Shown: positions 45,900 to 55,377, numbered from the stretch's first letter. The stretch: 64,000 bases of DNA from Urmitella timonensis (GCA_900120415.1 FQLW01000005.1:372001-436000); one strand, 5' to 3'. Made by a program: numbers and translations. Notes: a model not told the origin generated them from the letters alone.

Positions 45900-47155
45900 A
45901 AACGCTTCGCCGGCTACTAGCGAGCTTTTTTGCTGGATTAGCCCTTGCCGGTTGCGCGGGAACCAACGTTGCGCCCTCGGGATACACCAATGCTGCTGAC
46001 TTTAGAACCTGTCTACTCACTGTAGGCAAAGGTGAGCTCGGTTCGATCAATGAGGGCGCACTTAAGGCTTTAGAGGATGGAAAGAAAAGGCTAGGGGTAG
46101 CGGTTCGCGCCGACACTGTGAAATCTGCCGATAAAATTGAAGAGGCGATTAAACGCGATATTTCCGCTAACTGTTCCCTGATAGTCGGGGTAGGTGAAGC
46201 ATTTGTTAGCCAAGTGATGAATCAGTCGAAGTATCATCGGTCGCGGCATTTTGCCCTGTTACTGCCCCCAGGCAGTAAGGCACAAGCTAGTCGAGACAAT
46301 GTGGCGGTTGTTAGCTACGATTTGGGCCAATCTGCCTATGTGGCTGGATTTGTGGCGGCAGGAACCTCGGCTAGTGGTCAGGTGGCGGCAATTGCCGGGG
46401 CAAAGAATGAACTCAATCAAGCTTTGCTCTCTGCCTTCGCGCAGGGGGTAGCTCGCTATAATGCCGAACAGCTCAGCGAAGATGCTAAAGCAGTAAAGGC
46501 TAATGTTAATACCTTTGGTTCCGGGCTGTATTTAGGGGATAAGGTAGATGATGCCCAGCTGACTAGCCAGGTTGAGACGTTGGTAAAACAAGGCTCGGAC
46601 GTTATCTTTTTTGCACAGGGCGCGCAAGGCGGGGGAGGTATCAAGGCGATAGTTAAAGCGAATCAAGAAAAACTTAAAGCTGCTCAGGAAGCTGCTGAAG
46701 CTGCAAAAACGGCCGCCAGCTCGCCCTCGTCCTCTCCTGAAAAAAGCGCTTCCCCTAGCGAGGGGGAACGCATTTCCGCCATTCCAACTGAAAGCAGTAT
46801 CCCGGTAGCTACCCCCAGCGTCACTACCAGTATTTCTCAATCAGATGCGCTGGGGACTATCACCGCGATTTGGTATTTAACCAATGGGCATGAAACTCAA
46901 ACGAAAGTGGCAGGTTCTAAGCCCCCGATTCTCACATCGATTGTTCCAGATTTATCGCAGGCAATGATTTCTTTAATCGAAGATGCACGTAAAGATAAGT
47001 TTGCCACGAACTCTACCCAGATTTTGGGGAGCTATAAGAACGGGTGGGTGGGGTTAAGTCCATTTTATGAATATGACTCTACAGTGCCCAATGAGGTTAA
47101 GAAAATGGCTAAGACAATAGAGGAAGAATTTCGGCAGGAAACCTTGAAACTGTAG
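45896..47155 (+). CDS. BMP-family substrate-binding lipoprotein (PnrA-like)
   Basis: Secreted lipoprotein with the lipobox LALAGC at about residues 15-20, so it is anchored to the outer face of the membrane. The core follows the BMP/PnrA fold: VGVGEAFVSQVM, FALLLPPG, SYDLGQSAYVAGFVAAGTS and an FFAQGAQGGGGIKAI substrate segment. An Ala/Ser/Pro-rich insertion (about 262-312) interrupts it. Relatives bind nucleosides or related ligands for ABC import; no permease or ATPase gene is adjacent, so here it is an orphan. It overlaps manC by ATGA, hence is translationally coupled. Confidence 0.85.
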   Translation: MKTLRRLLASFFAGLALAGCAGTNVAPSGYTNAADFRTCLLTVGKGELGSINEGALKALEDGKKRLGVAVRADTVKSADKIEEAIKRDISANCSLIVGVGEAFVSQVMNQSKYHRSRHFALLLPPGSKAQASRDNVAVVSYDLGQSAYVAGFVAAGTSASGQVAAIAGAKNELNQALLSAFAQGVARYNAEQLSEDAKAVKANVNTFGSGLYLGDKVDDAQLTSQVETLVKQGSDVIFFAQGAQGGGGIKAIVKANQEKLKAAQEAAEAAKTAASSPSSSPEKSASPSEGERISAIPTESSIPVATPSVTTSISQSDALGTITAIWYLTNGHETQTKVAGSKPPILTSIVPDLSQAMISLIEDARKDKFATNSTQILGSYKNGWVGLSPFYEYDSTVPNEVKKMAKTIEEEFRQETLKL

Positions 47156-47247
47156 CTAAAATACTGCTGATGATTTTACTCAGATTTCAAGGGCGGATAC
47201 TCAGCCGTAATGCCTGCACGCTTCGCTGCAAAATGGTGGGAATACTT

Positions 47248-47442
47248 TTACGGTAAGTCGGGATATAGTTCGTGGATAGCTGCTGCCAGGTCGATAAGCT
47301 CTTTCTTGCTCATTTCGATTACCAGGCGACCGCCCCCTAAAGCGGGAAGTCGCAGCACCACTTCGCGACCTTCTTCCGTACGAGCCCCGTCCTCGGCTAC
47401 CTCTAACGGACCATCTCCGGTTCGCGGTTTCATTGCTGCCAT
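47248..47442 (-). CDS. DUF3117 protein
   Basis: 64-residue acidic protein, nearly identical in plan to the short DUF3117 proteins of actinobacteria: MKPRTGDGPLEV at the start, VLRLPALGGGRLVIEM and ELIDLAAAIHEL at the end. A small beta-sheet plus helix is likely. No function is known. It has GGGGG upstream at a plausible distance, so it is probably translated normally. A similar gene lies near glgA in M. tuberculosis (Rv1211). Confidence 0.9.
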   Translation of the reverse strand: MAAMKPRTGDGPLEVAEDGARTEEGREVVLRLPALGGGRLVIEMSKKELIDLAAAIHELYPDLP

Positions 47443-47598
47443 GCTGACCCCCGAGAGATAAAAATAGGACTAAAAATTAAAGCTTACTCAGCTAATTATA
47501 GCAGATGGTGTCCTGCTTAGCTTTGGCTATTTTGGGAGGGAAATGGGAATTCGGGCAGCTGCTAGTTATTAAAACCAGTGGGGTGTTAGGGTTAAATA

Positions 47599-48654
47599 AT
47601 GGATGTGAAACGATATCCCGGTTTTGCGGTTCGTTTGACTGTCTATACTTTCGGGCATTTTTTCTTTGAATTTGCGGCTAACTATTTCATAATCTCTCTG
47701 ATTGCGCCCCAAATTACTTCATACCCGCAGATGATTACGGTGTTACTACTTTACAATATCTGCGACTATGGTCTGCAGGTATTGATTGGTCTACTAGACG
47801 ATGTGGTTCACCGTAACCATTTTTTCGCTGCTTTTGGAGCGGCGCTATTTATAATCGGGTATTTTTGTAGTCCCATTCCGTTGCTAATGGCTCCGGTTGT
47901 AGGGACGGGGGCTGCTTTTATCCATGTTCCTTTGGGACGTCAGGTTTTACTTGACCGCCCCGATAGTTACGCGGCCTTGGCTCCTTTTGTAGCCTCGGGG
48001 TCTTTCGGGGTGTTTTTAGGGCGGAAAATAGGTCTAATCCATGTGGAGATGGCGGGGGTGATACTTGCTTTAGCCCTGGGGATGATGTTTCTACTGCTTG
48101 CGGTAGGGACAGGGGAGCGAACTGGGAACGGTGATATCGAATCCTCCCGCCGCAACCAGCAATTAGTCTTAACCCGCCCGGTTATGACCTCAATATGGAT
48201 TTTGCTGATGGCGGTTACTATCCAATCTTTTACTTTTGCAGTATCGGTGTTTAGCTGGGATAACGGTTTTTTAGCCTGGGCGGCGGCAGTCGCTATTTTA
48301 TTTGCTAAAGGGATTGGAGGTTGGTTTGCGGATTATTTTGGCTACTTGCGTACCGTTATGGTTTCGGGGGTAATAGCCCTTATCAGTGCAGGTTTTGCTC
48401 CCTCTTACTCCGTTTTGGGGATAGTTTTCTTATTTGCGTTTAACGTTCCCAGTGCCACGATAATCTTCCGGCTCGCTAGACGGCTTAGCCCCGCAGTGGG
48501 AACCGGTTTTGGTCTTTACAAATTCTTTCATCTGGTGGGCTTCTTACCCACATTGTTTTGGGGTACAGGCAAGCCGGTTTCACCGCTAACTTTAATAATG
48601 CTTACAGTTTTGGTGGGAGCGTTAATGCTAGCTGAAGAAAGAATAAAAGAATAG
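47599..48654 (+). CDS. Polytopic membrane protein, MFS-like
   Basis: 351 residues with about ten hydrophobic segments and the overall plan of a reduced MFS transporter. The DDVVHRN segment after the second helix pair is in the position of the usual MFS loop motif, and the central polar loop (about 172-195, with ESSRRNQQL) splits two halves. Substrate unknown. It is first in a three-gene run with 48660-49004 and 49033-49668 and has TAGGGT 6 nt before the ATG, which fits a leaderless start. Confidence 0.65.
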   Translation: MDVKRYPGFAVRLTVYTFGHFFFEFAANYFIISLIAPQITSYPQMITVLLLYNICDYGLQVLIGLLDDVVHRNHFFAAFGAALFIIGYFCSPIPLLMAPVVGTGAAFIHVPLGRQVLLDRPDSYAALAPFVASGSFGVFLGRKIGLIHVEMAGVILALALGMMFLLLAVGTGERTGNGDIESSRRNQQLVLTRPVMTSIWILLMAVTIQSFTFAVSVFSWDNGFLAWAAAVAILFAKGIGGWFADYFGYLRTVMVSGVIALISAGFAPSYSVLGIVFLFAFNVPSATIIFRLARRLSPAVGTGFGLYKFFHLVGFLPTLFWGTGKPVSPLTLIMLTVLVGALMLAEERIKE

Positions 48655-48659
48655 GGCGT

Positions 48660-49004
48660 ATGTATTTTCTGTCTGTCCTAGCGATTTCTATGCTCATGAA
48701 TCTGCTAACCACTTGGCTTTTCGAGTTAGGGGTAGCAATGATTTGGAAGCTGTATTGCTGGCGCGACCTCGCTGTAGTCGCTCTGGTAAACGCCGCCACT
48801 AATCCACCTTTATCTGCGTTGATGGTGTTTCTTAGCTTCAGCTATCTAGGGCGCGCAAGCCTTTGGCTTTTGCTGTTGTTTGAGCCTATCGTAATTTTGA
48901 TTGAAGGATGGATTTATAAACGAACCCTACCGCAGCTAACAACCCCCTATTTGTTCTCACTAGCAGCCAATTTTGCTTCAGCAGTTCTGGGAATGTTGAT
49001 ATGA
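48660..49004 (+). CDS. Small membrane protein
   Basis: 114 residues, three to four hydrophobic segments and almost no soluble part (SVLAISMLMNLLTTWLFELG at the start). It begins 5 nt after the MFS-like stop and ends 28 nt before the SH3 protein. I do not recognise the family. The tight spacing makes it likely that the three products work together in the membrane. The start codon is probably ATG 48660. Confidence 0.6.
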   Translation: MYFLSVLAISMLMNLLTTWLFELGVAMIWKLYCWRDLAVVALVNAATNPPLSALMVFLSFSYLGRASLWLLLLFEPIVILIEGWIYKRTLPQLTTPYLFSLAANFASAVLGMLI

Positions 49005-49032
49005 TTTAAGGGCGAAATCCCTAGGAGTAAAT

Positions 49033-49668
49033 ATGTCTAACCTGCGTCTATTATCTAGCAAACTACGTTTTCTTGTCATCGGAGCAGTATTGGCAATCCT
49101 GTCGCTGATGGTTAGCCCTCCCTTAGCGGTAGCTGACCGCGGTGAACCTTGGGACTTTCCGACCCCGGAAAACTATTACGTGATAGTCTCTGCCTCGGAT
49201 GGGGTAAATATCCGAGAATTTCCCGGCGTGAATTACAAAAAGTTGGCGTTTGCTTCTCCGGGCAGACGGTTGCACGTAGTTGGATCGATGCTCAACGAGA
49301 ACGGTAAGCCCTGGCTGAAAATAGCTTCGCCTTCCGGGTGGGCAGCAGCCAGTGAAGTAACAAAAGAGAGCCAGTATGGCCCTCCCACCTCGGCTACTAC
49401 GAAAAGTACTCCACCAGCTACCAGTTCTACTCCCTCGGCTACAACATCCACCCCGACGCAGACATCATCTGAGGAACAAACTACCAGCTCACCAGCTAAA
49501 GCAACCGCTAGCAAGCAAAATTCTCAAAACCAGGGAGTTAGCAAGGTGCTACTGATTGCTCTAGTAGTGCTTTTAGGGTTTATCTGCATAATCTCGGTTC
49601 TGTTACTTTACTTGCTGTTTGTGAAAAACAAGTACAGGCAATCTGATTTCCCAGGTTATCCTCGCTAA
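49033..49668 (+). CDS. SH3-domain membrane-anchored surface protein
   Basis: 211 residues: signal peptide (about 1-35), a bacterial SH3 domain (about 45-110, VIVSASDGVNIREFPGVNYKKL with RRLHVVGSM), a Thr/Ser/Pro-rich linker (about 115-165), a transmembrane helix (about 172-194) and a short Lys/Arg tail. The SH3 part would lie outside the membrane and may bind peptidoglycan peptides. It ends the three-gene membrane run. Start: ATG with CTAGGAGTAAAT. Confidence 0.75.
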   Translation: MSNLRLLSSKLRFLVIGAVLAILSLMVSPPLAVADRGEPWDFPTPENYYVIVSASDGVNIREFPGVNYKKLAFASPGRRLHVVGSMLNENGKPWLKIASPSGWAAASEVTKESQYGPPTSATTKSTPPATSSTPSATTSTPTQTSSEEQTTSSPAKATASKQNSQNQGVSKVLLIALVVLLGFICIISVLLLYLLFVKNKYRQSDFPGYPR

Positions 49669-49781
49669 AGGTGATTGCAGCAGCGACTTTTACATTTCAA
49701 AACCTACCTACCTTTACTTCGCGTTCATTTTACCCAAGGACAAAACTGGTGCTGCGTTCTATAGAGGACGGGGATAGGGGG
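49669..49781. other. Short gap between convergent genes
   Basis: No gene or clear terminator is seen. It contains one copy of the GAGGACG heptamer at about 49764. Confidence 0.3.
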
Positions 49782-50525
49782 CTAGCAATCTTTCGGGGCT
49801 TTGCCAATAATCTGCAAAGCCTCGGCAGGGGTATCTACCAGCTGCAATGCCGCGAGCTCTTTTTCTGTAATCATCTGGGAGCTAATTGCTTGTTCACGCA
49901 CCCAAGACAGCAATCCGCTCCAGTAGTTTTTGCCAACTAGCACTATTGGGAAGGACTTAATTTTTCCGGTTTGTGCCAGGGTGACCGCCTCGAAAAGCTC
50001 ATCTAGAGTACCGAATCCTCCCGGCAAAACTATAAAACCTTGAGCATATTTTACGAACATAGTTTTGCGAGCAAAAAAGTAGCGGAAGTAAATTCCCAAA
50101 GAAACCCAATCGTTGAACATTTGCTCGTGGGGCAGCTCGATACCAAGCCCCACGGAAATACCGCCGGCTTCACTACAACCTTTAGAAACGGCCTCCATTT
50201 GTCCTGGGCCCCCACCGGTTAGAACCGACCATCCGGCTTCAGCAAGCAGTTTTCCGGTTTCTTCTCCGAGGGCGTAGCTAGGGGTATTGGGGGCGGTGCG
50301 CGCTGAACCGAATACCGAAATTGCCGGGCCTAGTTCGGCTAGCGCCCCGAAACCCTCCACGAATTCGCTTTGAATACGCAAGACTCGCCAAGTGTCATTG
50401 TGAAGCCATTCAGTGTCTTTTTGTGGGCGGAGCAGGCGTTGCTCGGAAGTCTCGGTAGGTAATAACGGTTGGCGTAACTGGATAGGACCGCGCCTATAGA
50501 TTCCATCATTTTTAAAACTTCTCAC
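49782..50525 (-). CDS. LOG-family (TIGR00730) Rossmann-fold protein
   Basis: Nucleoside-5'-monophosphate phosphoribohydrolase-like protein of the LOG/YvdD family, in plants and some actinobacteria linked to cytokinin activation. The signature PGGFGTLDELFEAVT (about residues 168-182) and the SVFGSART segment are intact; the catalytic Glu of the family lies in the signature. It starts at GTG 50525 (MRSFKND), with TATGCT exactly 6 nt upstream. The physiological substrate here is uncertain. Confidence 0.88.
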   Translation of the reverse strand: MRSFKNDGIYRRGPIQLRQPLLPTETSEQRLLRPQKDTEWLHNDTWRVLRIQSEFVEGFGALAELGPAISVFGSARTAPNTPSYALGEETGKLLAEAGWSVLTGGGPGQMEAVSKGCSEAGGISVGLGIELPHEQMFNDWVSLGIYFRYFFARKTMFVKYAQGFIVLPGGFGTLDELFEAVTLAQTGKIKSFPIVLVGKNYWSGLLSWVREQAISSQMITEKELAALQLVDTPAEALQIIGKAPKDC

Positions 50526-50641
50526 TCGCGCAGCATACCAGGAGAGGGTTTAAGCCAGGGCTAACTGCGCCGAAGAAGCCAGAGAAAACTCTGCTCCGGG
50601 AATAAAACGCGTTGAGTCAATCGCAAAAAACTGGAACAAAT

Positions 50642-51283
50642 TTATTCTGGCGGACAGTAAACCCCGACCGCTAAGCCGTCCCCGCAGGTTAAAACATTGG
50701 AAATAAAGCGTTCATCACCAAGTAGGGAAGTGACTGCCCCACGCATTTGGGTAGTTTCCATTTCGCGGCGTGCGGGGTCTCCGACTTGATCCATCCAGAG
50801 GGAGTGTACGATTACCACCATGCCGCCCGGTCTTAACATTCGGGTTGCCTGTTCAATATAGCTGCTGATTTCCCGCACATCCCCATCGATAACCACCATG
50901 TCATAGGCGGCTTTGGCCATTCGAGGAAGTACTTCCAGAGCGTGCCCATTGATTAGACGAGTGCGGTTAGATTTTTGAGTTGCCACTCGAAACGCGCTGC
51001 GAGCCGCAGCCTGGAATTCTGATTCGGAGTCAATAGTGGTTAATACCCCGTTCTCACTCATTCCAGCTAACAGGTATAACCCGGAAACCCCCGCGCCAGT
51101 ACCAATTTCAAAAACCGCTTTTGCGCCACAAGCTGCCGCTAGCATTCGCAAAGCTGCTCCGGTGGCGGGAGAAACTGGGCTAGCTCCCATCTCTACGGCG
51201 GTGGCGCGGGCTGCCACTATTACCGCGTCCTCGAAAACTTGAGACTCGGTCCAATCCCAACTTAAAGCCTTGCTGTTGTTCAT
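50642..51283 (-). CDS. O-methyltransferase (Rv1220c-like)
   Basis: 213-residue SAM-dependent O-methyltransferase of the COMT-like group. The SAM site FEIGTGAGVSGLYLLAGM, the acidic TTIDSESEF and the DMVVIDGDVREIS segment that holds the metal Asp are visible. The same order, O-methyltransferase then Mrp and DUF1003/MgtE_N genes, occurs in M. tuberculosis. Substrate not known. The ATG follows AGGAAGTAACT. Confidence 0.9.
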   Translation of the reverse strand: MNNSKALSWDWTESQVFEDAVIVAARATAVEMGASPVSPATGAALRMLAAACGAKAVFEIGTGAGVSGLYLLAGMSENGVLTTIDSESEFQAAARSAFRVATQKSNRTRLINGHALEVLPRMAKAAYDMVVIDGDVREISSYIEQATRMLRPGGMVVIVHSLWMDQVGDPARREMETTQMRGAVTSLLGDERFISNVLTCGDGLAVGVYCPPE

Positions 51284-51341
51284 AGTTACTTCCTTGCTAG
51301 CGGATTTGCGCTCTATCCAGTTTAGGAAGACTCAAAAGAGC

Positions 51342-52463
51342 CTAGAGCGGTTTGATACCGAGACTGCGTCCTGCCAGAGACTGGGTGCGTTTAGCCAGTG
51401 CCTGAGCTACCTGGCTAATAGCCTGAGATGCCGGGGAGTCTGGGTGGGTGGTTACCACAGGTCTGCCCTGGTCAGAGCCTTCTCGCAAAGCGATATCTAA
51501 AGGTACTTGCGCCAAAACTGGAACCTGGTATCCCAGTTGGGAACTAAGCCGTCCAGAAACCATGTCTCCGCCGCCACTGCCAAATAGATGCAATTTACTA
51601 CCGTCTGCTTGGGGTAAATAAGACATATTTTCTATTACTCCAATTACCCGCTGGTCGGTTTGTGAACCGATAACCCCGGCACGCTCGGCGACTTCTGCGG
51701 CCGCCACTTGCGGGGTGGTTACTACCAAAATCTCTGATTTGGGCAGTAATTGGGAAATCGAGATGGCTACATCACCGGTTCCAGGGGGCAAATCTAGCAA
51801 TAAAACATCCAGGTCGCCCCAGTAAACGTCGGCTAAGAACTGCTGGAGGGCGCGGTGTAGCATCGGGCCGCGCCAAATAACAGGTTGCCCATCTGGTACA
51901 AACATACCGATAGAAATTACTTTCACCCCGCCGGCAACTGGGGGCACAATCATGCCATCAATAACTGTTGGTTCTTCACTAACCCCCAGCATTCTGGGAA
52001 TCGAAAAACCGTAAATATCAGCGTCAAGAACCCCGACTTTCACTCCCTGCATGGCAAGAGAAAGAGCCAGGTTAGCGGTCATTGAGGATTTACCAACTCC
52101 GCCTTTACCGGAAGTAATTGCGTAGATTCGGGTTAGGTTGTCGGGTTGGGTAAAGGGAATCACGTTTTGCGGCCCGGAGAGTTTCTCTTTTAATGCGGCA
52201 CGCTGGTTTTCGTCCATGACTCCCATTTCTACGGTCACCGTACTTACACCGGGAACTTTAGAAACTTCTGCTTTTACGTCCTTTTCGATTACGGCTTGCA
52301 TCGGGCAGCCCGCAATAGTTAAATCTACCCCAACTTTAACCGCTCCACCAGCATCTATAGATATTTCGCGTACCATATCTAAGTCGGTGATTGCCCGGCC
52401 CAACTCGGGATCGATTACCCGTGCGAGCGCTTGCTTGACTGCATCTTCATTTAACTGACTCAT
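51342..52463 (-). CDS. mrp: Mrp/NBP35-type iron-sulfur carrier ATPase
   Basis: 373 residues. An N-terminal DUF59/MIP18-like domain (about 1-90, with AGCPMQAVIEKDV) precedes the P-loop ITSGKGGVGKSSMTANLA and the deviant-Walker A/B parts LDADIYGFSIPRMLG and LLDLPPGTGDVAISI. The usual C-terminal CPxC motif that holds the Fe-S cluster in many homologues is not seen; the tail reads GSGGGDMVSGRLS. ATG at 52463 with TAGGAT 6 nt before it. Role: Fe-S cluster transfer. Confidence 0.93.
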   Translation of the reverse strand: MSQLNEDAVKQALARVIDPELGRAITDLDMVREISIDAGGAVKVGVDLTIAGCPMQAVIEKDVKAEVSKVPGVSTVTVEMGVMDENQRAALKEKLSGPQNVIPFTQPDNLTRIYAITSGKGGVGKSSMTANLALSLAMQGVKVGVLDADIYGFSIPRMLGVSEEPTVIDGMIVPPVAGGVKVISIGMFVPDGQPVIWRGPMLHRALQQFLADVYWGDLDVLLLDLPPGTGDVAISISQLLPKSEILVVTTPQVAAAEVAERAGVIGSQTDQRVIGVIENMSYLPQADGSKLHLFGSGGGDMVSGRLSSQLGYQVPVLAQVPLDIALREGSDQGRPVVTTHPDSPASQAISQVAQALAKRTQSLAGRSLGIKPL

Positions 52464-52510
52464 GTCTTTATCCTATATTGACTGCGGTTCCTGCTCACTT
52501 TCGCCAAGAC

Positions 52511-53053
52511 CTATGACCGTTTGTCCCGCTCTAAGTGGTTATTATTTTGCTCATGGTCGCGGAGGCTGGAGTGTTTTTCTTCTTCCCGGATTTCCTCAAG
52601 GAGGTCGCGAAGTTCTGCCCGCACAAAGTCACGGGTAGCAACCTCAGACATCGCAATTCTTAAAGAAGCGATTTCGCGGGTTAAGTATTCAATCTCGGCA
52701 TGATTGCGGACAGCGCGCCGCCTGTCCTGCTCGGCGGAAACTCGGTCACGGTCATCTTGACGGTTTTGCGCTAAAAGAATCAGGGGAGACGCATAGGAAG
52801 CCTGCAAAGAAAGCATTAAGGTCAGAACCGTAAATCCCAGGGTTGCACTGTCAAAGCGCCAAGCCTCCGGAGCCCAAGAGTTCCAGGCTAGCCAAACAAT
52901 TACGAATACGGTTAAATAAACCAAAAACTGGGGAGTCCCCTGGAAACGAGCAAAAGATTCCGAAGCCCGCCCTACGCCCTCGGACTGCAAATTAATACGC
53001 GGAAGTCGAAAACGACGTTTTCTTTCACGCGGAATATCCAGCCTATCCGTCAT
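52511..53053 (-). CDS. DUF1003 membrane protein
   Basis: 180 residues with two hydrophobic segments (about 38-55, FLVYLTVFVIVWLAWNSW, and about 70-92) separated by the DUF1003 PEAWRFD motif, then a charged coiled-coil tail of about 85 residues (EYLTREIASLRIAMSEVATRDF). The tail is in the cytoplasm by the inside-positive rule. It overlaps the upstream MgtE_N gene by 11 bp, so they are co-translated. Function of DUF1003 not established. Confidence 0.88.
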   Translation of the reverse strand: MTDRLDIPRERKRRFRLPRINLQSEGVGRASESFARFQGTPQFLVYLTVFVIVWLAWNSWAPEAWRFDSATLGFTVLTLMLSLQASYASPLILLAQNRQDDRDRVSAEQDRRRAVRNHAEIEYLTREIASLRIAMSEVATRDFVRAELRDLLEEIREEEKHSSLRDHEQNNNHLERDKRS

Positions 53054-54350
53054 CTTCGTTCCTGTCCCTTTCCATAGCTAGGTCAGTTTCGTGTTCATCA
53101 GCATCGCGCCAGTCTTCAGGCAAAAGATGATCGAGGACGTCATCGACACTAACTGCCCCTAAAAGATGTCGATTCTTATCAACCACGGGTACCGCTGTGA
53201 GGTTATAGGTGGCAAGTAACCTGGTGACCGTGCCAATTCCTGCCGATGGGTCTACGCCTTTTAAGTCGTCATCAAGAATTTTACCCAGTAGTGTTTGCGG
53301 AGGTTCCCGCAGAGCTTTTTGAATATGAACCGCTCCCAGAAAACGCCCGGTTGGGGTTTCGGTGGGGGGACGACAAACACAAACCATGGCGGCGAGGGCG
53401 GGGGGAATATCTTGGCGGCGCACATGGGCTAGCAGGGTGGCAACATCGGCGTCCGGGGGCAAAATCACCGGGGTAGTGGTCATTAGACCACCCGCAGTGC
53501 GTTCGCCATAAGCCATTAGGCGGCGCACGTCCTCTGCTTCCTCCGGTTCCATCTCGGCCAATAAAATTTGCGCCTGTTTTTCTGGTAGCTCATTTACCAA
53601 GTCAGTGGCATCATCTGGTTGCATCACATCTAAAACATCGGCAGCTCTGGCAACATCTAAAGAAGTTAAAATCGAAACTCGATCCTCTTGCCCCAGCTCT
53701 TCAAGGACATCGGCTAATCGTTCATCTCCTAACTGCGCTGCTACTTCGATACGGCGTTCTTCAGGAAGGTCCGCGAGAACATCTGCCACATCTGCGGCTT
53801 TTGCGTCCTCTAATTGGGTTAAGAGGGTGGTGGCTTCCTGAGGAAGAACTGATTTACGCAGGTGGGTTACCTCTGAAGGATCAACAAGTAGGGTTTCGCC
53901 GCGGCTAAGAGCCAGTGCCGAAGTAATGCGTTGCACATAGAGCTTAGTTATATACCAGTCGCGACGGTCATCTTGCTCCATACACATATCCTGGATTTTT
54001 ACCTCTCCAGAACCGTCCCGCATCGACAGCACCCGATCCATGAGTTCGCCCATCACCATGGTTTCTGCAACTCGCTGTCTAAACTGGCGGATATTAACTA
54101 ATCCGGTGGTGATGACCTGTCCCGGTGCGATAGCCACTATTCGGGTTACAGGGACAAATACGCGCCGGTGGGTGGCAACTTCAACTACTAATCCCACCAC
54201 GGTTGGCAGTCCGGTAAAGCGTAGCACCGTGATGACATCGGTTACTCGCCCAATATTGTCTCCGACCGGGTCGAATACGCGGGTTCCCGCCAGTTTCCCG
54301 ATAAAAACCCGTGAACCGATAGGTTTGATTGAGTGCTTGACGTGCTCCAT
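53043..54350 (-). CDS. MgtE_N and CBS-domain protein without membrane domain
   Basis: 435 residues: two PRC-barrel-like segments (about 10-160), an MgtE N-terminal superhelical domain (about 190-300, with ADVLADLPEERRIEVAAQLG and the TGGLMT-like end AGGLMTT), and two CBS motifs (about 315-425). The transmembrane channel domain of MgtE is absent, so this is a soluble Mg2+-sensor-type protein, not a transporter. M. tuberculosis Rv1232c has the same plan. Coupled to the DUF1003 gene, which may be its membrane partner. Confidence 0.88.
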   Translation of the reverse strand: MEHVKHSIKPIGSRVFIGKLAGTRVFDPVGDNIGRVTDVITVLRFTGLPTVVGLVVEVATHRRVFVPVTRIVAIAPGQVITTGLVNIRQFRQRVAETMVMGELMDRVLSMRDGSGEVKIQDMCMEQDDRRDWYITKLYVQRITSALALSRGETLLVDPSEVTHLRKSVLPQEATTLLTQLEDAKAADVADVLADLPEERRIEVAAQLGDERLADVLEELGQEDRVSILTSLDVARAADVLDVMQPDDATDLVNELPEKQAQILLAEMEPEEAEDVRRLMAYGERTAGGLMTTTPVILPPDADVATLLAHVRRQDIPPALAAMVCVCRPPTETPTGRFLGAVHIQKALREPPQTLLGKILDDDLKGVDPSAGIGTVTRLLATYNLTAVPVVDKNRHLLGAVSVDDVLDHLLPEDWRDADEHETDLAMERDRNEDDG

Positions 54351-54533
54351 AACTCTAACTTTACGTGAAGATTCGCACCGGTAAAGCTGTAAAACTTAAT
54401 AGTCAGTTTTTAATATCATTTTATCTTTTAGGCTTCTAAGATCTGCCCCAGATTAGACGCTGATTCGCCCCTGGCTAAACCCGCCTGTTCTACGCTAATC
54501 GCTTTTGCATTTAAGCAGCTTAAAAGGCAAACT

Positions 54534-55280
54534 GTGGCTATGGCTCTAATTCCAAACCGTATGATAACTACCGCTCCCACCGGGCAGGACTTAGCGATTT
54601 TTTCTTCCCGAGAAAGCGCAGAAGAAGCCATTAATTATTTGAAATCCAAAGATTTCCCTATCCAAAATCTGGTTTTGCAAGAACGGGGATTGACCCGCTC
54701 AAACCAAGTTCTAGGGACAGTAACCTGGCCTAAAGCCATGATTTCCGGGTTTATCCGCGGGCTAATTATGGGGATATTTTTTGCTCTCCTGTTTATGATT
54801 TGGAAACCTGCCCTGTCGGTATTTGCTCCTCTAGTGGTGTTTACATTCGCGTTTTTAAGAGCGATAGAACGGTTGATAGCCTGGGCAATTCATTCTTCCG
54901 CTACCGGCGCACCCATCGCTTTCTCTTCCGCCTTTACCGCTCAAGAACAGGTGTTAATGGTTCGGGAAGACTATTTTACGGCTCGCAGGTTTCTATTGGA
55001 TAATCCCCGTTTTCAAACCGCAGTAATCGAACAAGATACCCCCACTGCCGCCACTAACAGCGAGTTCGGCTCGGGGATGGATGAGCAACCTCGTTTCGGA
55101 GTGCGCCTTAGTCCCGATGCGCGCAGGCAACTTCGTGAACAACAAACACAGCTAAAAGATGACTCGGATTCGGCAAATAACCTTGCTGGTAACGGTCAAG
55201 TTAATCAGGACGCTACCGGAAATAATGCGCAAGATTCTCCTCAGATAGAGGAAACTCCTTCCAAAGAGCTAAAAAGCTAG
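54534..55280 (+). CDS. General stress protein (YflT-like) with membrane hairpin
   Basis: 248 residues. Residues 16-62 follow the general-stress 17M-type N-terminal domain (DLAIFSSRESAEEAINYLKS, with GLTRSNQVLGTVTW), a hydrophobic pair (about 66-110) follows, then a region with LMVREDYF and a disordered Gln/Asn/Asp tail. Homologues such as Rv1234 sit beside this MgtE_N gene. Function unknown. GTG 54534 or ATG 54540 start, AAAAGGCA upstream. Confidence 0.78.
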   Translation: MAMALIPNRMITTAPTGQDLAIFSSRESAEEAINYLKSKDFPIQNLVLQERGLTRSNQVLGTVTWPKAMISGFIRGLIMGIFFALLFMIWKPALSVFAPLVVFTFAFLRAIERLIAWAIHSSATGAPIAFSSAFTAQEQVLMVREDYFTARRFLLDNPRFQTAVIEQDTPTAATNSEFGSGMDEQPRFGVRLSPDARRQLREQQTQLKDDSDSANNLAGNGQVNQDATGNNAQDSPQIEETPSKELKS

Positions 55281-55377
55281 CCACCCGGATAAACGCCGGA
55301 TTGTACCGGTATAAACAGTGACTTAAATGACGTCCGTTAGTACTGGTAGAGCTGGTAGAGGTATATTTATTTTAGTT

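Noticed and set aside
53043-54350. Magnesium transporter MgtE
   Set aside because: The protein has MgtE_N and CBS domains but no transmembrane channel domain, so it cannot transport by itself.
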